A stretch of 64,000 nucleotides of DNA, taken from the NCBI RefSeq assembly GCF_023238445.1, contig NZ_CP096658.1, positions 1,054,001 to 1,118,000 of the forward strand, given 5' to 3'. Position numbers and translations under genes: made by a program. The number at the start of each line of letters is the position of its first letter. Position 1 is the first letter of the stretch. The notes beneath the pieces are model-generated. The model made no database searches. It was not told the origin of the DNA and was given only the letters and a program-made list of their open reading frames with translations. The DNA comes from Halorussus gelatinilyticus (GTDB lineage Archaea > Halobacteriota > Halobacteria > Halobacteriales > Haladaptataceae). Positions 25,349 to 34,464 of the stretch are shown here, piece after piece.

Positions 25349-26689
25349 CTACCCGAACACCTCGCCAATCGCGTCGTCCAGCACGCCCACCGCCTCCCGA
25401 ACGTCGGACTCGTCGGCGCAGAGCGGCGGCGCGACGATGAGTTGGAACCCCGGTCTGCCGCCCCCGACCAGCACGCCCGCGTCCATCGCGGCCTCCTTCA
25501 CCGCGGCGACCGGGTTGTCGTCGGTCTCGTTCCCTTCTCCCGCCCACGGGTCCACGTAGGGGTCGCCGGTCTCGGGTTCGGCGAACTCGACCGCCCAGAG
25601 GAACCCCCGGCCGCGCACCTCACTGACCGCCTCGTGGGCGTTGAGCGCGCGGAGTTCCGATTCGAGCGTCGGGGCGACCGACTCGACGTTGTCGAGGAGT
25701 CGGTCCTCGTAGACGTCCATCGCGGCGACCCCGGCGGCGCAGGCGACCGGGTGGCCGCCGAACGTCTGGCCCACGTCGATGCCCTCCTCGCGGAGCGACG
25801 CCCCGAGCGAGTCGCGGACGAGGACGCCCGCCAGCGGAGCGTACGCGCTGGTGACTCCCTTTGCAAACGTTATCATATCGGGCTGGACGCCCTCGGCCTC
25901 GATGCCGAACCAGTCGCCACAACGTCCGAAACCGGTGATGACTTCGTCGGAAATCAGGAGGACGTCGTACTCGTCGCAGAGGTCCCGGACGCGCTCGAAG
26001 TAGCCCGGCGGTGCGGGAAACGCCCCGCTGGTGCCGCCGACCGGTTCCATCAGGAGGGCGGCCACGGAGTCCGGGCCCTCGTTCCGAATTACGAATTCGA
26101 GGTGGTCGGCGGCCTTCTCGGTCAGCTCCTCGGGGCTCTCGGCGTCGAACGCCGCCGGAATCGGCGGGAGGAACTTGCCCGACCCGGAGGTCGCGGCGTA
26201 GCGTTCGACCGTGGCGCGGGTCTCTGGGTCGCCCGTGAGCGCCGCCGCGCCGTAGGTCGCGCCGTGGTACGACCGCCAGCGCGTCAGGACCTTCGGGGCG
26301 TCCTGCTCGGCGCGGGCGAACTGGACCGCCGCCTCGTTGGCCTCGCTTCCGGAGACGGCGAAGTACACGCCCGAGAGGTCGCCGGGCGCGACGTCGGCGA
26401 GTCGCGCCGCGAGTTCGGTTCTGGCGTCGTTGTGCTTCGACGAGGAGACGTAGGGAATCCGTCGGGCCTGTTCGGTCATCGCCTCGACGATGGTCTCCTC
26501 GCTGTGGCCGGCGTTGACGCAGTACAGTTGCGAGGCGAAGTCGAGGAACTGGGTTCCCTCGTCGTCGGAGACGCGCACGCCCTCGCCGCGGGTGATGGTC
26601 GGCACGTCGTCGCCGTCGGACCAGTGGGGGAGACTGCCGCTCGCGGGCGTCTCTCCGGCCGGCGTCGCGGGTCGCTCGCTTCCGGTCAT
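25349..26689 (-). CDS. class III pyridoxal-phosphate aminotransferase
   Basis: The 446-residue fold-type I aminotransferase of the class III group (4-aminobutyrate, ornithine and omega-amino acid enzymes) has the PLP phosphate loop SGSEANEAAV (about 110-119), LLISDEVITGFGR (about 231-243), and the Schiff-base lysine in MITFAKGVTS (about 261-270). The substrate cannot be fixed from sequence. It lies between a secreted protein gene and a CPBP protease gene, all on the minus strand, without visible co-operon logic. Confidence 0.88.
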   Translation of the reverse strand: MTGSERPATPAGETPASGSLPHWSDGDDVPTITRGEGVRVSDDEGTQFLDFASQLYCVNAGHSEETIVEAMTEQARRIPYVSSSKHNDARTELAARLADVAPGDLSGVYFAVSGSEANEAAVQFARAEQDAPKVLTRWRSYHGATYGAAALTGDPETRATVERYAATSGSGKFLPPIPAAFDAESPEELTEKAADHLEFVIRNEGPDSVAALLMEPVGGTSGAFPAPPGYFERVRDLCDEYDVLLISDEVITGFGRCGDWFGIEAEGVQPDMITFAKGVTSAYAPLAGVLVRDSLGASLREEGIDVGQTFGGHPVACAAGVAAMDVYEDRLLDNVESVAPTLESELRALNAHEAVSEVRGRGFLWAVEFAEPETGDPYVDPWAGEGNETDDNPVAAVKEAAMDAGVLVGGGRPGFQLIVAPPLCADESDVREAVGVLDDAIGEVFG

Positions 26690-26752
26690 ACCACCGTGTC
26701 ATCGGCCCCCGTGATAAGCGTTCCCGAACGAACAGGTCTCGTCGGATAGCTG

Positions 26753-27517
26753 TCAGGGCGGGAGGACCGACGATACGGCGGCGGCGGCCTCGGGCATCAA
26801 ATCCGACGAGAGGACCAGATACGCGAGTCCGAACAGCAGGGCGTCGTAGAAGCCGTGGACCAGCATCGGAACGACCAGATTGTCGGTCCAGACGTAGAGG
26901 TAGCCGAGCAGAATCGAGAGACCGAACAGGATGGCGAGCGTCACCGAGACGGCGACCGGGTCCGGTGTCGCTATCCACGTCGTCGGCAGGTGGACCAGCG
27001 CGAACAGGACGCTGGTGAGGACGACCGCGGGGCCGCGCGAGAAGGCACCGTCGAGGTACGACTGGACGACGCCGCGGAAGAGGAACTCCTCGGCCGGGCC
27101 GATAACGACGACGGAGAGCGGGACCAGCAGGAGGAGCGTGGCGAGGACGCCCTCTCGAGCGAGTCGCGTGACCGAGTTGCCAGCGAGCGGAAGCCCGAGG
27201 GCCTGCACCCCGAGAATGGCGACGAGTCGGTACGCGAACAGCGCGACGGTTCCCGCGACGACGAATCCGAGCGCCCGGAGGCCGGGCGTCCGAATCCGGA
27301 AGAAGTCGAGTCCGTTGCCGGTCGCCCGGAGGAAGACGAGTCCGGCCGCGACGAACCCGAGTTCCGAGAGAACGAGCGCGACCGCGAACTCCGCGACTGT
27401 TCCCAGCGGGACGACGCTGACGGGAATCGACAGCAGGACGCCGAAGACGGCTCCGAGCGCCGTCAGCCCGGTGGCGACCCCGACTCGCCGGGCGGAATCG
27501 ACCGATGGGTGAGACAT
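26753..27517 (-). CDS. CPBP family intramembrane metalloprotease
   Basis: The 254-residue, seven-to-eight-helix membrane protein has the CPBP motifs: EEFLFRGVV (Glu-Glu and Arg in helix one of the site), then FALVHLPT and LVHGFYDALL, giving the two conserved histidines. The family includes Rce1-type prenyl proteases and bacteriocin-immunity proteins. The ATG at 27517 begins where the first helix starts; a longer frame upstream overlaps the divergent promoter. Confidence 0.85.
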   Translation of the reverse strand: MSHPSVDSARRVGVATGLTALGAVFGVLLSIPVSVVPLGTVAEFAVALVLSELGFVAAGLVFLRATGNGLDFFRIRTPGLRALGFVVAGTVALFAYRLVAILGVQALGLPLAGNSVTRLAREGVLATLLLLVPLSVVVIGPAEEFLFRGVVQSYLDGAFSRGPAVVLTSVLFALVHLPTTWIATPDPVAVSVTLAILFGLSILLGYLYVWTDNLVVPMLVHGFYDALLFGLAYLVLSSDLMPEAAAAVSSVLPP

Positions 27518-27641
27518 CACGGATACTGACAACGGCCAGTGACAAGTACGTTTCCGGGGTCGAACCGCCAGCCAGTGTCGGCGTCGTCGCCGGGCGGAAC
27601 GCCGACGAACGTTTAAACGGTGTGAAACCCTACTGGCGGAT

Positions 27642-28508
27642 ATGAAGTGGAAAGCAGACTGGGGACTTCGCGGGCGGATGGCCCTGACGATGTTCCTGCT
27701 GTTCGCGCTGTACGCCGTCTTCATTGGCATCTTGAGCACGCGGTTTACCAGCATGTTCGTTCCCGTGCTCCTGCTCGGAAGCTTCTCGCTCGTCCAGTTC
27801 TTCTTCAGCGACAAACTGACGCTGTGGAGCATGGGCGCGAAGGAGGTGACGGAAGACGAGTATCCCGACCTCCACCGGACGCTCGGCCGCCTCTCCCAGC
27901 AGGCCGACCTGCCGAAGCCGAAGGTCGCGGTCGTCGATAGCAAGGTTCCCAACGCGTTCGCCACGGGGCGCTCCCAGAAGAACGCCGCCGTCGCGGTCAC
28001 GACCGGCCTGATGAACACGCTGGACGACGACGAGTTGGAGGGCGTGCTGGCCCACGAACTCGCCCACGTCAAGAACCGCGACATGATGGTGATGACCGTC
28101 GCGTCGTTCCTCTCGACCATCGCGTTCCTCGTGGTCCGGTGGGGCTGGTGGTTCGGCGGTGGCGGTGACAACCGGAATCAGGCCCCCGTGTGGGTCGCCA
28201 TCGTCGCCTCGCTGGTGGTCTGGATAGTGAGTTTCCTCCTCATCCGGGCGCTCTCGCGCTACCGCGAGTTCTCGGCCGACCGGGGCGGCGCGACCATCAC
28301 GGGCAAGCCGGCGGCGCTGGCCTCGGCGCTGATGACCATCGACGGCAACATGAGCAAGGTCCCGAAGGAGGACATCCGCGAGCAGTCCGAGATGAACGCC
28401 TTCTTCATCATCCCCATCAAGGGCGACTTCATCGGCAAGGTGTTCAGCACCCACCCCAGCACCGAGAAGCGCGTCGAGCGGTTGCGGGAACTCGAACGCC
28501 AGATGTAG
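27642..28508 (+). CDS. htpX: HtpX-type M48 zinc metalloprotease
   Basis: The 288-residue membrane protease has two N-terminal membrane helices (about 12-50), the HExxH site LAHELAHVKNRD (His near 139 and 143), further helices (about 150-205) and the zinc-ligand Glu in FSADRGGA. HtpX degrades damaged membrane proteins. A TTTAAAC box lies about 28 nt before the ATG. The next two genes, a lipoprotein and PspAB, share orientation, pointing to a membrane-stress group; each has its own TATA-like box. Confidence 0.93.
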   Translation: MKWKADWGLRGRMALTMFLLFALYAVFIGILSTRFTSMFVPVLLLGSFSLVQFFFSDKLTLWSMGAKEVTEDEYPDLHRTLGRLSQQADLPKPKVAVVDSKVPNAFATGRSQKNAAVAVTTGLMNTLDDDELEGVLAHELAHVKNRDMMVMTVASFLSTIAFLVVRWGWWFGGGGDNRNQAPVWVAIVASLVVWIVSFLLIRALSRYREFSADRGGATITGKPAALASALMTIDGNMSKVPKEDIREQSEMNAFFIIPIKGDFIGKVFSTHPSTEKRVERLRELERQM

Positions 28509-28556
28509 GCGGTCGAGACCAGAATATTTTTGTCCGGTATCTAATCTATTCGCCGT

Positions 28557-29486
28557 ATGGACAGACGGCGGTTCGTCGCTGGCGTCGGGGGCGCGCTCCC
28601 GTGGGTCGCCGGGTGTACCGCTTCCCGGTCGGAATCCGGGCCTCGGCCCCAGTCGGGAACCGTCGAGAGCGGACGCCGATACGCGCTGGAGGCGCACCCC
28701 ATCGGCGCGGACGGGATTCGCGTCGCGTTCGCCACGCAGGCCGGGGAACTACCGGACGGAGCGCTAGACCTCTTCTTGGCCACGCTCGACGGGAGCGACG
28801 ACCCCCGTACCTACGGCCACAGGGAGTTCGAGTACGCCGGTTTCGTCGAGTACGGCGGGCGGTTCTACCGCGTCACCGTCGATGAGACCGGCCAGAAGAC
28901 GCGGGAGCGACCGGTGCTGCTCGCCGAACCCGTCGAGAGCGAGGCGGCCCGGCAAAAAGCGGTTCACTGGTCTACGTACTCGGGCGACGACGACGCCGCG
29001 CTACGACGCGCCGCGTCGCAGGCCGACTCCGAGGACGGGAACGCAAACGGAAACGGGAGTGAGTGCGACTGCTACGTCCTCCGGCACCGCGACCCCGACG
29101 AGAGCGACCTGTTGCCCCAACCGAAACACGAGTACGTCAGATACGACGGGAGCGTCCTGCGCCTCTCGGTGGAGCGCCGCGAACTCACCGAGACGGAGTA
29201 CACCTACGAGACGACCAGAGTGGCCGACTCCACGACCGCGTTTCGGGAGTTCGTCCGCGAAGAGGTCGTAGACGTGTGGCTCGACGACTCGAACCTCTCG
29301 GAGCGCCAGCGCACCGTCTTCGAGGCGGCCAGAGCCGGCGAGTACGCCGAGTCGGGCGACCTCTCGGCCGCGTATCGGGGACTCCTCGAACGCATCTTCG
29401 GCGACCTCCCGGCGGATACGACGGGCGAACGAGTCGGGTACGACGGTCGCACTCACGAGGTCCACGTACACGTCGGCGAGTCGTAA
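28557..29486 (+). CDS. Tat-exported lipoprotein of unknown function
   Basis: The 309-residue protein begins with a Tat signal (MDRRRFVAGVGGAL) and a lipobox (PWVAGC, Cys20), so it should be lipid-anchored outside the membrane. The remainder is acidic, with a Cys pair ECDC (about 163-166) in a Gly/Asn spacer and an all-alpha C-terminal part (about 215-290). I recognise no family. It lies between htpX and pspAB, with a TATTTTT box about 30 nt upstream. A role in membrane or envelope stress is inferred from position only. Confidence 0.7.
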   Translation: MDRRRFVAGVGGALPWVAGCTASRSESGPRPQSGTVESGRRYALEAHPIGADGIRVAFATQAGELPDGALDLFLATLDGSDDPRTYGHREFEYAGFVEYGGRFYRVTVDETGQKTRERPVLLAEPVESEAARQKAVHWSTYSGDDDAALRRAASQADSEDGNANGNGSECDCYVLRHRDPDESDLLPQPKHEYVRYDGSVLRLSVERRELTETEYTYETTRVADSTTAFREFVREEVVDVWLDDSNLSERQRTVFEAARAGEYAESGDLSAAYRGLLERIFGDLPADTTGERVGYDGRTHEVHVHVGES

Positions 29487-29540
29487 TCGGAGCGGCGCGC
29501 GGAACCACTTCTTTTTGTCCGTGAGTGCGTACGTCGCGCC

Positions 29541-30164
29541 ATGGGACTGTTCGACGGACTGCGGGAAGTGCTGGGCATCCGGGCCGAGACCGACGCGACT
29601 CGGAAGGCCGACCCCGACGACCTCTTCGGGATGAGTACGGCCTACGTCACGATGGAGGCCGAACTGGGCTACGAGGCGGTCGGCGAGGCGGCGCTCTGCT
29701 TCTCGGAAGTCGATAGCGCCGACTTCTCGGACGCCGTCGAGGAGGTCCACGAGATTCTAGAGGTGGGTGCCGAGGAGACCGGAACCGAGACCGAGGCCCA
29801 CACCGACGACTACGGCTACTCGTGGGTCATCCTGCGCGACGACGACTTCGAGGACCTCGTGACCAGCCTCAACTTCGCCGCCGACACGCTGATGGAGCGG
29901 GGATACGGCTCCCGACTGCTCGCTGCCCTGTTCGGATTCCGGGACACCACGGACCGACAGAAGGGCGGCCGGTACGCTTACTGGGTCTACTCGTTCCGCC
30001 GCGGGGCGTACTATCCCCTCGTGCCGAAGGGGACCGACGACCGCGACGAGAGCGCTGAGTTCAAACTGGAGAGCAAACTCGACGGGGAACTCGACTTGGA
30101 GGAGAACAAGGAGTACTGGTACGCGCTCCTGCCGAGTACGCCCGACAGTCACCCGTGGGAATAG
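29541..30164 (+). CDS. pspAB: PspA-associated protein PspAB
   Basis: The 207-residue protein begins MGLFDGLREVLGI and carries DDLFGMSTAYVTMEA, DLVTSLNFAADTLMERGYG and YWVYSFRRGAYYP, the conserved blocks I know from haloarchaeal PspAB proteins. PspAB is associated with the PspA phage-shock response and is often next to htpX, as here. No pspA gene is in the window. A CTTTTTG box lies about 30 nt before the ATG. Confidence 0.8.
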   Translation: MGLFDGLREVLGIRAETDATRKADPDDLFGMSTAYVTMEAELGYEAVGEAALCFSEVDSADFSDAVEEVHEILEVGAEETGTETEAHTDDYGYSWVILRDDDFEDLVTSLNFAADTLMERGYGSRLLAALFGFRDTTDRQKGGRYAYWVYSFRRGAYYPLVPKGTDDRDESAEFKLESKLDGELDLEENKEYWYALLPSTPDSHPWE

Positions 30165-30317
30165 AAACCGCCTGATTAGTCGGCGACCGTTACCTCGATT
30201 CTTCTCAGTTTAAACCCCGTCAGACGCACGTCGTCTCCCCGACGCTTGCTCGCAGTTTCACTTTCGCTATGGTGTTAACGGGGGTTTATATGAGGTGCCG
30301 CACAAGGCAAGGATACG

Positions 30318-31352
30318 ATGGCAGCAGACGTAGACCTCGAAGAACTGCCGGGCGTCGGTCCGGCGACCGCAGAAAAGCTCCGAGACGCAGGCTTCGACTC
30401 CTACGAGGGTCTCGCAGTAGCAAGCCCCAGCGAACTCTCGAACACCGCCGACGTGGGCGACTCGACGGCCTCCGACATCGTGCAGGCGGCCCGCGAGGCC
30501 GCCGACGTGGGCGGCTTCGAGACCGGCGCGGCCGTGCTGGAGCGCCGCGAGAAGATCGGTAAACTCAAGTGGAAAATCGACGAGGTGGACGAGCTACTGG
30601 GCGGCGGCGTCGAGACCCAGTCCATCACGGAAGTCTACGGCGAGTTCGGTGCCGGGAAGTCCCAGGTCACCCACCAGCTCGCGGTCAACGTCCAGCTTCC
30701 GCGCGAACACGGCGGGCTCGGCGGGAGCGCCATGTTCGTGGACAGCGAGGACACGTTCCGACCCGAGCGTATCGACGACATGGTGAAGGGCCTCCCGGAC
30801 GAGGCGATTCAGGCCGCGATGGACGAGCGCGAAATCGAGGGCACGCCCGACGACGACGAGGCGATGGAGGCGCTGGTCGAGGACTTCCTCGACAAGATTC
30901 ACGTCGCCAAGGCGTTCAACTCCAACCACCAGATGCTGCTGGCCGAGAAGGCCCAGGAACTCGCCAACGAGACCCAGGACGACGAGTACCCCGTCCGCCT
31001 GCTCTGCGTGGACTCGCTGACGGCCCACTTCCGCGCGGAGTACGTCGGCCGCGGCGAACTCGCCGAGCGCCAGCAGAAGCTCAACAAGCACCTCCACGAC
31101 CTCGACAAGGTGGGCAACCTCCACAACACCGCGGTCGTCGTGACGAATCAGGTCGCGTCGAACCCCGACTCGTTCTTCGGCGACCCGACCCAGCCCATCG
31201 GCGGCAACATCCTCGGCCACAAGTCCACGTTCCGCATCTACCTCCGCAAGTCGAAGGGCGACAAGCGCATCGTCCGTCTGGTGGACGCGCCGAACCTCGC
31301 CGACGGCGAGGCCGTCATGCGCGTCGAGGACGCCGGACTGAAGCCCGAGTAA
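30318..31352 (+). CDS. radA: DNA repair and recombination protein RadA
   Basis: The 344-residue archaeal RecA/Rad51 recombinase forms filaments on single-stranded DNA and pairs homologous duplexes. It has an N-terminal helix-hairpin-helix domain ([16 protein letters not shown], about 9-24), Walker A GEFGAGKS (about 107-114), Walker B LLCVDSLT and the L2 region near [10 protein letters not shown]. No intein. A TTTATAT box at about 30285 lies 30 nt before the ATG. Confidence 0.97.
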   Translation: MAADVDLEELPGVGPATAEKLRDAGFDSYEGLAVASPSELSNTADVGDSTASDIVQAAREAADVGGFETGAAVLERREKIGKLKWKIDEVDELLGGGVETQSITEVYGEFGAGKSQVTHQLAVNVQLPREHGGLGGSAMFVDSEDTFRPERIDDMVKGLPDEAIQAAMDEREIEGTPDDDEAMEALVEDFLDKIHVAKAFNSNHQMLLAEKAQELANETQDDEYPVRLLCVDSLTAHFRAEYVGRGELAERQQKLNKHLHDLDKVGNLHNTAVVVTNQVASNPDSFFGDPTQPIGGNILGHKSTFRIYLRKSKGDKRIVRLVDAPNLADGEAVMRVEDAGLKPE

Positions 31353-31580
31353 GCGTCTCGGAACATCGATTCGACCGTCGGCGTTCGCAGTTCTCCCTCG
31401 TTTCTCTTCTGCGTCGCATTCGACGCTCCGTCGGTTCTCTGTTCGCCATGCTTTGTTTCTCGCCGGCCCGACGGTCGGTAGCTCGCGGCGCTCGCAGGCG
31501 AGCGCCAGCGCCCGGCGAACCGGCGCGACTCCCGAGTCGGCCACTTCCCCTTTACATCCCGACAGACTCTGTACGAGCGT

Positions 31581-32570
31581 ATGAAGGCGCGGACTGCGTT
31601 TGCGACCGTTCTGGTCGGCGTTCTCGCGGTGTTGTCGCTCCTCGTCATCAGGCCGTTCCTCGATTACGTCCTCGGCGCGATGCTGTTGGCGTTCGTCCTG
31701 ACGCCGCTCCAGCGCCGCCTCGCGCCCGAGGTCGGCGCGCGGGTTTCGGCGTTCGCGCTGGTTTCGCTGACGATTCTGCTGTTTGTCGGGCCGATCGGGC
31801 TGTTCGTGCGGGTCGTGTTCGACGGCGTGGGCGAGTTGCCGACCGAGGTCAGCGACCTGCCGACCTACCAGTCGGTCGAGCGAGTGGTCGAGCGCGTCGT
31901 CGGCGTGCAAATCGGCGCGCGCTTCGACCAGATTCTCGGGAACTTCACCTCGACGCTCGCCGAGCGCAGTTCCGGACTGGCGAGCGCCGGGGTCCACTTC
32001 ACCTTGGGCGTCCTCCTGTTGCTCTTCCTGCTGTACTACCTGCTCAAGGACGGCGACGTGCTGATTCGGTGGGCCAAGGGCGTGACGCCCCTTCCCCGGA
32101 AGGTGCAAGACGACCTCTACGCCGAGGCCGAGGAAGCGACGTGGGCGGTCCTGAAGGGCCACGTCTTCGTCGCCACCGTGCAGGGGTTCGTCTCCGGTCT
32201 CGGCCTCATCGCGCTCGGACTCCCGAACGCGGCGTTCTGGACCGTCGTGATGATGTTTCTGGCGATGGTTCCCATCGTCGGCGTCTCGCCGGTCCTCGGC
32301 GGCGCGACGATATACCTCGTCGTGAACGGCCGCCTCCTCGAAGCCGCGCTGCTGGTCGTCTACGGCATAACCGTCGTCGCCGTGACCGACGACTACCTCC
32401 GCGCGCTGGTCATCGACAAGGAGTCGTCGCTCCACTCGGGCGTCGTCCTGTTGGGCGTGTTCGGCGCGGCGTACTTCCTCGGCGCAATCGGCATCTTCGT
32501 CGGTCCCATCATCCTCGCGCTCTTCAAGGAGACCGTCGAGGTGTTCAACGAGTACTACGACCTCGCGTGA
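31581..32570 (+). CDS. AI-2E family transporter
   Basis: The 329-residue membrane protein has seven to eight hydrophobic segments and typical family features: the opening VLVGVLAVLSLLVIRPFLDYV, the LLLFLLYYLLKDGD segment (about 144-157) and the final helices near LLGVFGAAYFLGAIGIFVGP. Despite the name, archaeal members have no proven autoinducer role; some family proteins export ions. A TTTACA box lies about 30 nt before the ATG. The 228-nt gap upstream holds no other gene. Confidence 0.88.
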   Translation: MKARTAFATVLVGVLAVLSLLVIRPFLDYVLGAMLLAFVLTPLQRRLAPEVGARVSAFALVSLTILLFVGPIGLFVRVVFDGVGELPTEVSDLPTYQSVERVVERVVGVQIGARFDQILGNFTSTLAERSSGLASAGVHFTLGVLLLLFLLYYLLKDGDVLIRWAKGVTPLPRKVQDDLYAEAEEATWAVLKGHVFVATVQGFVSGLGLIALGLPNAAFWTVVMMFLAMVPIVGVSPVLGGATIYLVVNGRLLEAALLVVYGITVVAVTDDYLRALVIDKESSLHSGVVLLGVFGAAYFLGAIGIFVGPIILALFKETVEVFNEYYDLA

Positions 32571-32645
32571 CCGGGAGCGCCGCGACTCCGGAGCGATGGC
32601 TGGCGGTCGCTGGAGAGCGTCGAAAACCGGACCTCGAAAAATCGC

Positions 32646-33074
32646 TTACTCGTCGTCCGCTTCGGTCGTCGTCTTGTCCAGTTCCTTCTCGCCCTCGTAG
32701 ATGTCCGCACCGTCTTGGACGACCTTCTCGGCGAGGACCGCGCACTTGACCCGCATCGGGCTGATGTCCACGCCGAGCATGTCTATCACGTCGTCGCGGT
32801 CCAGTTCCTGCATCTCCTCGACGCTCATGCCCTGCAACTCGCCGGTCAGCATGCTCGCGCTGGCCTGACTGATGGCACAGCCGTCGCCGCGGAAGGCGAC
32901 GCGTTCGATGACCTCGTCGTCCTCGTCGAGTTGCACGTCTATCGTTATCTCGTCGCCGCACATCGGGTTCTCGCCAGCGTGGGAGAATGTCTTCTCCTCC
33001 AGTTCCCCGTAGTTTCGGGGACTCTTGTAGTGGTCGAGAATCTGCTGGCGATACATGTCCGAGCCCATGCCCAT
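32646..33074 (-). CDS. sufU: SufU-type iron-sulfur scaffold/sulfur acceptor
   Basis: The 142-residue protein starts MYRQQILDHYKSPRNYG after a short MGMGSD extension and has the three conserved cysteines in NPMCGDEI, GDGCAISQAS and VKCAVLA. SufU in Firmicutes is a zinc protein that takes sulfur from SufS; related IscU proteins assemble the cluster. The gene for SufS lies 1.4 kb upstream on the same strand, with two other genes between. A TTTTACGC box about 28 nt upstream marks a separate promoter. Confidence 0.88.
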   Translation of the reverse strand: MGMGSDMYRQQILDHYKSPRNYGELEEKTFSHAGENPMCGDEITIDVQLDEDDEVIERVAFRGDGCAISQASASMLTGELQGMSVEEMQELDRDDVIDMLGVDISPMRVKCAVLAEKVVQDGADIYEGEKELDKTTTEADDE

Positions 33075-33134
33075 TGTTGAAAGAGGATAGGTGAGTAGCG
33101 CGTAAAAGAGTTGCGCAGACGCGATTTCGCCGGT

Positions 33135-33581
33135 TCAGACCGCGTAACCGATGAGCGCGGCGTCCAGCACCAGCAGGGTGGCGACCAGCGAGTTCGTCCG
33201 GAACGCCATCTTAAGCCGGGTCGGGAGTTCCCGGACGCCGTCCTCGCGGGCGCTCTTGGTCTCGTACCACGACCAGACGCTCGTCAGCGCGAAGACGCCG
33301 TACAGCGTCATCATGGCGACGAGCGCGGTCCCGCGCTGGCCGCCGGGGAGTTCGTTGTCGTAGAGCAACCAGAGCGCGCCGCCGCCCGAGGCACCCATGA
33401 GGACGATGCCGCCGAGCGCGAACCACTTCAGCGAGTCCAGCACGTCGAGCGCGAACTCCGGCGCGTCGTTGCGCCGCGCCGCGGGCAGGACCACCATCCC
33501 GGTCACGAGGTAGCCGCCGGTCCAGAGGACCGCCATCAGTACGTGAATCGCCATCACGGCCGCCAGCGTCCAGTCTACCAT
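33135..33581 (-). CDS. four-helix membrane protein (CopD-like)
   Basis: The 148-residue protein has four hydrophobic segments (about 5-30, 50-75, 83-100 and 125-147) and an IHVLMAVLWTGGYL opening resembling the CopD/copper-resistance D family of small membrane proteins, where the helix-1 histidine may bind metal. Function is uncertain. The ATG at 33581 starts the protein at MVDWTLAAVMAIH. It lies between sufU and the HD-hydrolase gene. Confidence 0.6.
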   Translation of the reverse strand: MVDWTLAAVMAIHVLMAVLWTGGYLVTGMVVLPAARRNDAPEFALDVLDSLKWFALGGIVLMGASGGGALWLLYDNELPGGQRGTALVAMMTLYGVFALTSVWSWYETKSAREDGVRELPTRLKMAFRTNSLVATLLVLDAALIGYAV

Positions 33582-33661
33582 GTCGGGAGGGTGTGACGGA
33601 ACCGCCAAAAAGCGGCCGGTTCCGGGCGAACGGTCCGGGAGAGCGACACTCGCCGCCGTCG

Positions 33662-34390
33662 TCACCGTTCGCCCATCGCCTCGCGCTCGAATCGCTCGGC
33701 GAACGCGGCGACGTACTCGCCGCGTTCGCGGGCCAGCTCCCGGCCGGCGTCGGTGTACATCCGATCCGGCAGGTCGAGAATCTTCTCGTGGACGTGGTTG
33801 AACTGGGTCTCTCCGGCGGCCGAATCGTCGGCTTCGGGCGGTAGGTCGGGGTCGTACAGCGGTTGGCCGAGTTCCCCGCCGTAGGCGAAGACGCGAGCGA
33901 TACCGACCGCGCCGAGCGCGTCCAAGTTGTCGGCGTCCGAGAGGAGTTTCGCCTCGCGCGTCTCGGGGTCCACGTCGTTGGAGTAGCGGTGCGCCCGGAC
34001 GCAGTGCTGGACCGCCTCGACGGTCTCGGCGTCCGCGCCGAGGTCTCGGAGGATTTCGGCGGCTTCCTCCGCACCCCACTCGGCGTGGTCTTCGATTTCG
34101 CCGCGGTCCTCCTTCGCCCGGCCGACGTCGTGGAGCCAGACCGCCGCGAGGAGTACGTCTTCGTCTACGCCGCTTCCGTCCTCGTCCACGTCGCTTCCGT
34201 CCTCGTCCACGTCGCTTCCGTCACCGGCCGCGTCGCTCTCGCTGGCTCCGTCGCTCGCGCTGGCTTCGTCGTCGTCCGCCTCAACCAGCGTCTCGGCGAG
34301 TCTGGCGACTCGCCGGACGTGGTGCCAGTCGTGGGCGGGCGAGACGCCGTCGAAGTAGGTCCGGGCGCGTTCGCGCACCTCGTCTTGCAT
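33662..34390 (-). CDS. HD-domain hydrolase with an acidic tandem-repeat insert
   Basis: The 242-residue protein is of the HD phosphohydrolase group: PAHDWHHVRRVARL (about 18-31), VWLHDVGRAKED (about 84-95) and SDADNLDALG supply the metal ligands. Between the first histidines and the HD pair, an insert of about 40 residues contains a 7-residue unit DGSDVDE repeated three times (about 57-77). The core resembles small HD enzymes such as YedJ, whose substrates are poorly known. It lies between sufS and the CopD-like gene. Confidence 0.8.
   Translation of the reverse strand: MQDEVRERARTYFDGVSPAHDWHHVRRVARLAETLVEADDDEASASDGASESDAAGDGSDVDEDGSDVDEDGSGVDEDVLLAAVWLHDVGRAKEDRGEIEDHAEWGAEEAAEILRDLGADAETVEAVQHCVRAHRYSNDVDPETREAKLLSDADNLDALGAVGIARVFAYGGELGQPLYDPDLPPEADDSAAGETQFNHVHEKILDLPDRMYTDAGRELARERGEYVAAFAERFEREAMGER
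34157..34222. repeat. 21-bp tandem repeat inside the HD-hydrolase gene
   Basis: Three near-identical copies of a 21-nt unit encode DGSDVDE, DGSDVDE and DGSGVDE in frame. They lie in a surface-loop insert, so copy-number change would be tolerated without disturbing the catalytic fold. Confidence 0.75.
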
Positions 34391-34464
34391 GGTCCGGCGA
34401 ACGCAGGCCCGCCGCAAAAAGAATCGGGAATTAGGAATCGGGAATCGGGCGCGGACGCCGGAAC

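Noticed and set aside
30318-31352. Intein in radA
   Set aside because: The frame is the normal recombinase length and all motifs are contiguous.
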